A DNA stretch of 22,224 nt from a virus, in the IMG/VR virus record IMGVR_UViG_3300042896_001128, positions 1 to 22,224 of that record; one strand, given 5' to 3'. The notes beneath the pieces are model-generated. The model saw only the letters and a program-made list of their open reading frames with translations, had not been told where the DNA came from and did not search any database. The position numbers were made by a program, and so were the translations under genes. Of this stretch, positions 13,652 through 19,300 are shown piece by piece. How positions within the stretch are numbered: the stretch's first letter is position 1; each line of letters starts with the position of its first letter.

Positions 13652-13667
13652 ATTATTTATAAATAAT
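13652..13667. promoter_or_regulatory. Palindromic bidirectional late promoter
   Basis: ATTATTTATAAATAAT is a perfect 16-base palindrome holding TATAAATAAT on both strands. Leftward it is followed by TGT and ATG (13648); rightward by AAC and ATG (13671). Both starts have the three-base spacing seen elsewhere. Only one polymerase could occupy it at a time. Confidence 0.6.
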
Positions 13668-13670
13668 AAC

Positions 13671-14156
13671 ATGAGAATTACCGGTGCTGATAAAAATGAA
13701 ATCTTTAGTAAGTATATGCAATTGAACGAGGATGTTGGTCTCGGACCAAACGTTAATGGTAGGGGTATGATGAAAGTAACTACTATCGGTGATAGTGATT
13801 CAGCTGCAGCAGTTCAAAGAAGACCATCAGCAGCAGCTGCCGGGTCTGGTAATTTATCAGTAGGCGGTGTTCAGAAGAATGTAGGTCCTGGTGCGGAAAA
13901 CAATGAAGAAGAAGCTTGCGGTCCTGATGCAGTAGATATGGCAAAACGTCAGCTATTAAACATAGCTAATAGATCTATCGAATTATTTGAAAATCTACAT
14001 AACGGTGGTAAATTAGAACCTTGGGTAGCTTCTAAAATAACTTTAGCAGAAGATTACATTATAACATCAAGCGATTATGTAGCTTTCGATGATAATAAGA
14101 AAATGCCGCCTGTAACTGGAATGGTTGATATAGAAACCGAAGAGTTTCCTAACTAA
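13671..14156 (+). CDS. Conserved phage protein with LEPWVASKITLAEDYI domain and leader-like N-terminus
   Basis: 161 residues from the ATG at 13671; the frame is open from 13569, but those codons overlap the divergent gene and its promoter. MRITGADKNEIFSKYMQLNE ends in L-N-E (18-20), a leader-like site. A Gly/Ala/Ser-rich linker follows, including RRPSAAAAGSGNLSVGG. The C-terminal domain (about residues 88-135) reads MAKRQLLNIANRSIELFENL and LEPWVASKITLAEDYI, a helical motif I know from many T4-like phage hypothetical proteins. Function is unknown; a head-associated role is inferred. The end overlaps the convergent ligase-like gene by 4 bases. Confidence 0.7.
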   Translation: MRITGADKNEIFSKYMQLNEDVGLGPNVNGRGMMKVTTIGDSDSAAAVQRRPSAAAAGSGNLSVGGVQKNVGPGAENNEEEACGPDAVDMAKRQLLNIANRSIELFENLHNGGKLEPWVASKITLAEDYIITSSDYVAFDDNKKMPPVTGMVDIETEEFPN

Positions 14157-15988
14157 ATTAATTTCTTATTAAACAAATTATAAACATCGGGCTTAAACTT
14201 ACCGTATAAGTCAGTTATTATTTGTTTCCTTTGATTATCGTTAGAGCGCTTATAGAGATCTCTTATTTCGCTTGCGCTTTTAACATCGCCATCACTTAAT
14301 TTAAACTTTACCGTGGGTATAGTCATTATATAACCATGTTTTTCGATAGGTTCTAACTTATCTTTACTTACAAATCTTTGGAAATACGTAGGTGAACCAT
14401 CTTTTTTAACTCCAAATTTAAATCTTGGATTAGGACCTTTCATATCTTTTTCACCTACTACAAATATAATTCTTGCTGATGATTTATCGTACTTGTTTAA
14501 TAGTTCAGGAGCTTTATAAGGTTGTGCTGTTTTTACTACATCCTGTGGATGAATTCCACTTGAAACTATCATCTGTAGTTTATCATCAAAAGTGAACGGA
14601 GACGTATCCTTATCGGTAGCATCAGACGTGGCTATAAAAACTTGAGCTTCCGGAAACAATTGTTTAAGTTTGTTATAAACTGCAGCATGACCTAAATGAA
14701 AAGGTTGAAATCTTCCCGGATATACAACGATTAATTTTTGTGATTCTGGTCTGAATGTACCCACTGCCATGTCAACCATTTCACCAAACGTCGCTGGCTT
14801 CGGTACAAGTGTTCTACCCTCTACACCCCAACCCGGGTATGCATAAACACTATTTGGTGTGTTCTGACCGCCTTGATCTAAGTAAGGTGAATCAAAATTT
14901 TCATCTTCTTCACCTTCTTCTGGAGATTTTTTAAACGGTGTTTGTAGACCTGATAGTATAAAGCTACCGGTAATTTTTACCGGTGTAGGAGATATTCTTG
15001 TGTCTCTTAAAACTACACCTTCATGTTTATCAGCTGAACCCATATCAGTATCTGAATGTCTTAAAATTTCATCACCTAACAATCTTGTCGCGTGATATAA
15101 GACTGCTCCATCTACTACGTCATCAAAATCTTTTTTATCTTTAACAAAATTTTCTAGAGGTGTACCGTTTAAGATATTAATGTAGTTCTGTTTAAGCATT
15201 GCACTTACACTTCTACCGTCAGATAGGGTAACCTGTTTATTGAAAGGATTGCTTGCAGAATTTAAAAATTCAATTAATGGTTTAGTAATTTTTTGTCCTT
15301 GAGCTATTACGGTAAATGGGATATTTAAAATTTTATCAAACGACGGTAACTTCTTTAAATTCACTCCAACTTCACCGTAAACTTTAAAGTTTTGATTCTT
15401 AGCAACTTTATTAACTTCTTCGATGAGAGAAGCTAATGCTTGTTTATCATATGGAATTTCTACACTGTCGCGTCTCTTAGGTGTAGCTTGTACAAATTTA
15501 TTAACTCCGTGAATAGCTAAAAAGTCGTGGTCATATGCTAGTACGTTGGTTTGTCCTTGTACAAACTCTGTGTTTAAAAATATATTAGAATTCTGAAGCA
15601 TTCCTAATTGCTGCAATTGTTTAAGAATGTTAGGTAAAGCTTCGTTGAAAATTGTTAATGTTTTTTCTCCTGCAGCTACCATTCCATGACCTGCACCGAA
15701 TCTAGACTCTAAATCATTTAAAGTTATACCTTCAACGTCTAAAGGTTTCATTGAACCTCTATCTAATGCAAATTGAAGTATGTTATCTTTACGCACCACT
15801 TTGAGGCTAACGTTTAGGCCGTCAATCTTTAAAGTACCTTTAGAAGTTTTTAAAGAATTAGATGCTTTGTTAAAAAAATTAACTAAGTCTTTTCCTGTTT
15901 TTATTTCAGGCAGCTCGAAAGGATGTGCCATATGACCAGCTGCTCCACCTTCTAATAAAAAATAAGTTTTGAAATTAAGCATTTGCAA
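14153..15988 (-). CDS. Fusion of a ligase-like nucleotidyltransferase and an NMN-adenylyltransferase-like domain
   Basis: 611 residues; a second ATG two codons in (15982) is an equally good start. MLNFKTYFLLEGGAAGHM looks like a capsid leader with L-L-E (residues 11-13). Domain 1 has KIDGLNVSL (54-62; KxDG as in motif I of DNA/RNA ligases, with Lys54 the candidate nucleotidyl-lysine), YGEVGV (204-209, motif III-like), HEGVVLRD (322-329, motif IV-like) and PVKITGSF (336-343, motif V-like). Domain 2 has GRFQPFHLGH (425-434) and SASEIRD (571-577), the two signatures of the cytidylyltransferase/NMNAT superfamily. Related two-domain proteins occur in T4-like marine phages, often annotated as cytidylyltransferase. 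The substrate is unknown. Confidence 0.75.
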   Translation of the reverse strand: MQMLNFKTYFLLEGGAAGHMAHPFELPEIKTGKDLVNFFNKASNSLKTSKGTLKIDGLNVSLKVVRKDNILQFALDRGSMKPLDVEGITLNDLESRFGAGHGMVAAGEKTLTIFNEALPNILKQLQQLGMLQNSNIFLNTEFVQGQTNVLAYDHDFLAIHGVNKFVQATPKRRDSVEIPYDKQALASLIEEVNKVAKNQNFKVYGEVGVNLKKLPSFDKILNIPFTVIAQGQKITKPLIEFLNSASNPFNKQVTLSDGRSVSAMLKQNYINILNGTPLENFVKDKKDFDDVVDGAVLYHATRLLGDEILRHSDTDMGSADKHEGVVLRDTRISPTPVKITGSFILSGLQTPFKKSPEEGEEDENFDSPYLDQGGQNTPNSVYAYPGWGVEGRTLVPKPATFGEMVDMAVGTFRPESQKLIVVYPGRFQPFHLGHAAVYNKLKQLFPEAQVFIATSDATDKDTSPFTFDDKLQMIVSSGIHPQDVVKTAQPYKAPELLNKYDKSSARIIFVVGEKDMKGPNPRFKFGVKKDGSPTYFQRFVSKDKLEPIEKHGYIMTIPTVKFKLSDGDVKSASEIRDLYKRSNDNQRKQIITDLYGKFKPDVYNLFNKKLI

Positions 15989-16991
15989 ATTCGATTTGAT
16001 GACCTAAAACGGTATTGTAATCTAAATTATATTTAATGTCTGAAATGTTATATAACTGCTCCACCGTTGTTTCACCATCGAAGTTAAAAGAAATGAACTT
16101 AACTTCATTATCTACATCGAATAAAACTAACCTATCAAATTTGTTTTCTACCTGATAACCTAATAACGATATACAACCTATTATTTTACCAACAAATTTT
16201 AGTTGTAAATTAGATAGTTCAGGATTTATATTATGTTTTAAAACGTCAAGAATGTCCTGTAATTTTGTAGTTACAAACTGTTTGAGTTTATATCTTTCAT
16301 CAAGCACACAACCTGCAGCTTTTTGAATAATATCCATAATCATATCAACCTGAACATCCGCAGACGTTTGGTCTAAAACAGCTTTGAAATCTTCTTTGCT
16401 GGGTTTAATTTTGTTACCGGTTGGAAGTCTTCCTTGATTCTTTTTTAATTCATACAACAAACCACCCATATAAACATCCCCTTTTCTTATTCCTTTATCT
16501 GTCAATTTACCTTTTTCACCATTACCGTAAAAATTTATAAACAATTCACCTTTGCCGGTTTTGTTCATTGTTACATCTGTAGGAGGCTCCGTCGTTACTA
16601 TATTATGAAAATTTTTGCTTTCTAAAATTTTCGATTTATCAACGTCGTAAGCTAATGAAAGAACAGTTGCAAAATTATTTTTAAATCCCGTACATGAAGT
16701 AAATTGATCAAATAGCTGAGCAAACTTTTCATTTTTTAACACATCATCGATTGCAATATCTAAGTCATTATTTAAACCATCAAACAAGTCTATAAACTGT
16801 ATAGCATTTAAATTATTAAGTTTTTGGATAGTTACGTTTCTACGAACCTGCTTTTCAGGAGCGCCGAAAGAAATTTTTGGTTCGATATCAGTTGTGTAGA
16901 AACTTTTGGTTACCGTTCCTACTTTGGTAAACTTATGGTCTGTTAAATCGTAAACGTATAATACTAAATTAGGTGACGTATCACCTGTCAT
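15975..16991 (-). CDS. Unknown protein with PD-(D/E)XK-nuclease-like motif
   Basis: 338 residues. The only motif I can see is GKGEL (146-150), then GDVYMGGLLYELKKNQGRL (171-189). The GE...GD...ExK order fits a PD-(D/E)XK nuclease core with Glu149, Asp172, Glu181 and Lys183. Similar stretches occur in unannotated proteins of marine T4-like phages. The N-terminal 120 residues and the C-terminal half show no recognised domain. The gene begins two bases after the previous stop and overlaps the ligase-like gene by 14 bases, so it sits in one translated unit with it. No leader is seen on this protein. A structural role remains possible. Confidence 0.55.
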   Translation of the reverse strand: MTGDTSPNLVLYVYDLTDHKFTKVGTVTKSFYTTDIEPKISFGAPEKQVRRNVTIQKLNNLNAIQFIDLFDGLNNDLDIAIDDVLKNEKFAQLFDQFTSCTGFKNNFATVLSLAYDVDKSKILESKNFHNIVTTEPPTDVTMNKTGKGELFINFYGNGEKGKLTDKGIRKGDVYMGGLLYELKKNQGRLPTGNKIKPSKEDFKAVLDQTSADVQVDMIMDIIQKAAGCVLDERYKLKQFVTTKLQDILDVLKHNINPELSNLQLKFVGKIIGCISLLGYQVENKFDRLVLFDVDNEVKFISFNFDGETTVEQLYNISDIKYNLDYNTVLGHQIEFANA

Positions 16992-16993
16992 AA

Positions 16994-17332
16994 TTATATT
17001 GATGTATTCGGATTACTATCAATATCAATATCAGCTGAGTAAGTTTTCATTATTGTTAGTAATTTATTAATGATTTCATCAGCATTTTTTTCATTAATTT
17101 CTGGCAACTGTGAAATTTTATAACGATCATCATCACTGATATTCATGGTAAGAGCTTTCTTAAGCAAATTACCCATGGTTGCAATACCTGCTGGTACATC
17201 TGGTGTATTGTTAGTATCTTCTGCTGGTGGTATTGTATCAGCTGGAGATGATCCAGACTCCGGAGGAGGTGGTACGTCCTGTTCTGAAAGAAGCTTAGAA
17301 TGTTGTTCGATTATTTGAATAAATTTAGACAT
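16994..17332 (-). CDS. Small acidic protein with leader-like N-terminus
   Basis: 112 residues; family not recognised. MSKFIQIIEQHSKLLSE gives L-S-E at 15-17, and I-I-E at 7-9 is a second candidate site. A Pro/Ser/Asp-rich linker (PPPPESGSSPADTIPPAEDTNN) follows, then a probable helical domain from about 47 (AGIATMGNLLKKALTMNISDDDRYKI). The overall charge is acidic, unlike the basic small proteins at 12801-13648. It overlaps the previous gene by 8 bases and is followed by the next after 2 bases, so it belongs to a tightly coupled operon. Confidence 0.65.
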   Translation of the reverse strand: MSKFIQIIEQHSKLLSEQDVPPPPESGSSPADTIPPAEDTNNTPDVPAGIATMGNLLKKALTMNISDDDRYKISQLPEINEKNADEIINKLLTIMKTYSADIDIDSNPNTSI

Positions 17333-17603
17333 TTATACCTTTCAATCTTTGAGAAAGTTTATCCATTAGACGAGCATATTCTGCTTTTAAAGCTTGTTGT
17401 TTTTGTGGATCTGTTGCTCCAAGTTTACTAGCAACTTGAACTGCTGCTACAGTTTGAGGAGTAACTCCTAGTTGTTTTAATGATTCATCTGAAACATCTG
17501 TTACAGTTTCAGCATCCTCTTCTGAGGAATAAACTACCTGTTCTTGTTTTTCTTTTAAAACGTATTTTAAAATGTTGTTAGCCTTTTCAGTAAATAGATC
17601 CAT
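17325..17603 (-). CDS. Small helical protein with leader-like N-terminus
   Basis: 92 residues; family not recognised. MDLFTEKANNILKYVLKE ends in L-K-E (16-18), a leader-like site. An acidic part (SSEEDAETVTDVSDE) is followed by a Gln/Ala-rich helix (TVAAVQVASKLGATDPQKQQ) and a basic C-terminus. An ATAAATAAT box precedes the ATG by three bases. It overlaps the next gene by 8 bases and heads the run that leads to the ligase-like gene. Confidence 0.65.
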   Translation of the reverse strand: MDLFTEKANNILKYVLKEKQEQVVYSSEEDAETVTDVSDESLKQLGVTPQTVAAVQVASKLGATDPQKQQALKAEYARLMDKLSQRLKGINV

Positions 17604-17606
17604 AAT

Positions 17607-17615
17607 ATTATTTAT
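17607..17615 (-). promoter_or_regulatory. Late-promoter-like box ATAAATAAT
   Basis: An exact box followed by ATT and the ATG at 17603. It probably starts the four-gene run ending with the ligase-like gene at 14153. It overlaps the last base of the preceding gene. Confidence 0.5.
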
Positions 17616-18157
17616 TAAACTGTTAATAATTTAGTTTTGAATCTGTTAAGATAATCTTTATCTAAAAACGTTAAATCATACTTCTTAGCAAACTTTTTAA
17701 TTTTCTCTAACGTAAAGGACTTATTATCTTTATTACAACATTGTTGTATACAACCATTTAATATTAAATTCACTTTATCATCTTTAACATCTAAAGCAAA
17801 TACATCTTCATCAACTACGCATATTTTTATTGGAAGCATTTTTTCTAGCTTGTTAAAAAACTTTATTAAAAACTGTACTAAGGTTTCTTCATCGTAATAG
17901 TAAGTTAAATCGCATGGTTGTATAAATTTAGAGTTAAACACGAGTAGCGGTTTACCTGCATATTCCTGTAATAAAGTTTCACTTATATCATGTATTAAAC
18001 TATGGTAAAATATCTTTGTAACATCCTTACTGGTTATTTTATCTTCAATTAAATTATACGAACGAAGCAAATTTGCAATATTAAGCTGGTACTTTTCTGC
18101 AAAAAGTGTATTAAAACTTAATACAGTAATATTGTGTTGCTCAAGTTCCAGTTTCAT
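17615..18157 (-). CDS. Unknown protein
   Basis: 180 residues; family not recognised. It looks like a mixed alpha/beta globular protein. Hydrophobic strands include NITVLSFNTLF (9-19), KPLLVFNSKF and PIKICVVDEDVFALDV. LNGCIQQCCNKDNKSF carries a Cys cluster (CIQQCC) of unknown meaning. No signal, membrane segment or leader is seen. TATAAATG overlaps the start codon rather than standing three bases upstream, so it may be read through from the upstream genes. It lies 22 bases after the GIY-YIG gene. Confidence 0.6.
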   Translation of the reverse strand: MKLELEQHNITVLSFNTLFAEKYQLNIANLLRSYNLIEDKITSKDVTKIFYHSLIHDISETLLQEYAGKPLLVFNSKFIQPCDLTYYYDEETLVQFLIKFFNKLEKMLPIKICVVDEDVFALDVKDDKVNLILNGCIQQCCNKDNKSFTLEKIKKFAKKYDLTFLDKDYLNRFKTKLLTV

Positions 18158-18179
18158 TTATAATGTTATAGCTGTGTTC

Positions 18180-18587
18180 CTAGGATTTGACTTTAAATCT
18201 AGGCAATCTGCAGTTTATTATACCATTATAAAATGATTCTTCCAGCAAAACGTTGTTATCAAATTGCATTTTAGCTTCGAAATAGGCGAGTTCAGCCTTG
18301 GACTGACAAAAACGTAAAATTTCAAATTTGAAGTTATCTTTACCTAAATCTTGTAAATCTTGATTGACATCATTTGAGGATGATGTATACGTTCTCCAAT
18401 CCGTTTCTATATCAAAATGTCTTTTATTTTTCTTTCCTTTTAAAGGCTTTAATTTTTTAACAGACTTAATTTGTTTTTTACCAATATACTTCTTACCGTT
18501 TACTAAATTAGTAATCATATAAATGAAACCATATGGTAGATTATTTTCATCTACTGGTAATGATGTTGTCCAATGGCCTAAATTCAT
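18180..18587 (-). CDS. GIY-YIG nuclease-like protein
   Basis: 135 residues. YGFIYMITNLVNGKKYIGKKQ (residues 19-39) is the GIY-YIG signature, here GFIY...KYIG. WRTYTSSS (64-71) and the candidate catalytic Glu104 in YFEAKMQF follow at the expected distances, and a conserved Asn lies near the end (NGIINCRLPR). The family cuts DNA in repair, restriction or homing. No DNA-binding addition of the kind carried by Seg-type homing enzymes is visible, and closely similar single-domain proteins are common in T4-like phages. The ATG overlaps the previous stop (ATGA, 4 bases). Confidence 0.75.
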   Translation of the reverse strand: MNLGHWTTSLPVDENNLPYGFIYMITNLVNGKKYIGKKQIKSVKKLKPLKGKKNKRHFDIETDWRTYTSSSNDVNQDLQDLGKDNFKFEILRFCQSKAELAYFEAKMQFDNNVLLEESFYNGIINCRLPRFKVKS

Positions 18588-18820
18588 TTCTTTTTCTTTT
18601 TACGCTTATTTCTTCTCTTGATTACTCCGAATATTGATTTAGGAAGTCTGAAATCTCCAGGCGCATAGGTATCAGTACCAGTAGTACCTGATGCTGTACC
18701 TGTTGTATACATCGTTGGTGAATTACCTAATGCACCGCCTGATCCTGCAGTATTACCTGAGGTAGATACGTAATTAGGACCCATTTCTCTCAAAATTCTT
18801 AAAAAAATATGTTTATACAT
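18584..18820 (-). CDS. Small Gly/Thr/Ser-rich protein with leader-like N-terminus
   Basis: 78 residues. MYKHIFLRILRE ends in L-R-E (10-12), a leader-like site; MGPN at residue 13 is the alternative start. The middle is Gly/Thr/Ser-rich and low in complexity (STSGNTAGSGGALGNSPTMY and TTGTASGTTGTDTYAPGDFR), and the end is a basic run (KRRNKRKKKKK). The family is not recognised; an unstructured virion protein with a nucleic-acid-binding tail is possible. It is preceded by an exact TATAAATA box with an ordinary 20-base leader, unlike the other late genes here, which supports the start at 18820. Confidence 0.6.
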   Translation of the reverse strand: MYKHIFLRILREMGPNYVSTSGNTAGSGGALGNSPTMYTTGTASGTTGTDTYAPGDFRLPKSIFGVIKRRNKRKKKKK

Positions 18821-18822
18821 GG

Positions 18823-18850
18823 TTGATTTCTGTAAAAATATATTTATAAT
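18823..18850 (+). promoter_or_regulatory. Sigma70-like early promoter for uvsY-uvsW-55-47
   Basis: TTGATT at 18823-18828 and TATAAT at 18845-18850 are separated by 16 bases. It is the best host-type promoter I see in the window and faces the recombination and sigma-factor genes. Its -10 overlaps the opposing late box. Confidence 0.55.
18841..18848 (-). promoter_or_regulatory. T4-type late promoter TATAAATA
   Basis: An exact TATAAATA on the minus strand, 20 bases before the ATG at 18820. This is normal T4 late-promoter spacing. It overlaps the rightward -10, so the two directions probably exclude each other. Confidence 0.6.
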
Positions 18851-18867
18851 AAAACAGAGAGAGGGAG

Positions 18868-18873
18868 AAGGAG
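18868..18873 (+). promoter_or_regulatory. Shine-Dalgarno sequence of uvsY
   Basis: AAGGAG lies within a purine run (18855-18878), 12 bases before the ATG at 18886. The spacing is longer than usual. It is the only strong ribosome-binding sequence noted before any gene here. Confidence 0.5.
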
Positions 18874-18885
18874 TAGAGTAACAAA

Positions 18886-19281
18886 ATGCAATTATTAGAA
18901 CAATATCAGAAAGAAATCGAAGAAGATCTCAGAATTGACGAATTCACTATTAAAGAGGCATCCCTTAGATCCCCTGGTCGTAAGCATTTCTGGGTTTGTA
19001 GACTAATTACTCATAAGAAAAATCTCCTTAAACTTGAGCAAGAAAAAGAGAAACTTAAGAAAAAGATAATTTTAGAAGTACAACATCAATCCCCAGTTAA
19101 GTTATCTAATATTACTGTAGATAAAGCCTCTGAAGATAGCGAGTTAATTAAAAATATACAAAATCAGATTAACGATGAAAAATTAATCGTAGAGTTTTTA
19201 GAAAAAACAGAGAAAATTTTCACATCATTAACTTACGATATTAAAAATATCATAGATGTAATGAAGCTTGAAACTTTATAG
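18886..19281 (+). CDS. uvsY: UvsY-like recombination mediator
   Basis: 131 residues, close to T4 UvsY (137). In T4, UvsY loads the UvsX recombinase onto gp32-coated single-stranded DNA. The N-terminus MQLLEQYQKEIEEDLRID resembles the T4 start (MRLEDLQEELKKDVFID). The pattern of Lys/Glu-rich helices, with HKKNLLKLEQEKEKLKKKI in the middle and a helical C-terminus (about 95-131), also fits the family. It lies directly upstream of uvsW, with which it is associated in T4-like genomes. It starts a plus-strand run under a sigma70-like promoter with a Shine-Dalgarno sequence, consistent with early or middle expression. Confidence 0.8.
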   Translation: MQLLEQYQKEIEEDLRIDEFTIKEASLRSPGRKHFWVCRLITHKKNLLKLEQEKEKLKKKIILEVQHQSPVKLSNITVDKASEDSELIKNIQNQINDEKLIVEFLEKTEKIFTSLTYDIKNIIDVMKLETL

Positions 19282-19300
19282 TTATCGCATACATACATGT

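Noticed and set aside
13569-13670. Longer N-terminus of the 13671 gene, and longer starts at 2596, 3273, 5996, 6021, 11447, 11488, 12781, 13672, 19268 and 20735
   Set aside because: The extra codons run over divergent promoters or neighbouring genes, and the downstream ATG matches family starts or the three-base box spacing.
18180-18587. Homing endonuclease inside an intron or a disrupted gene
   Set aside because: The gene is a coupled member of an operon with 4-base overlap, no split gene flanks it and no extra DNA-binding module is present.
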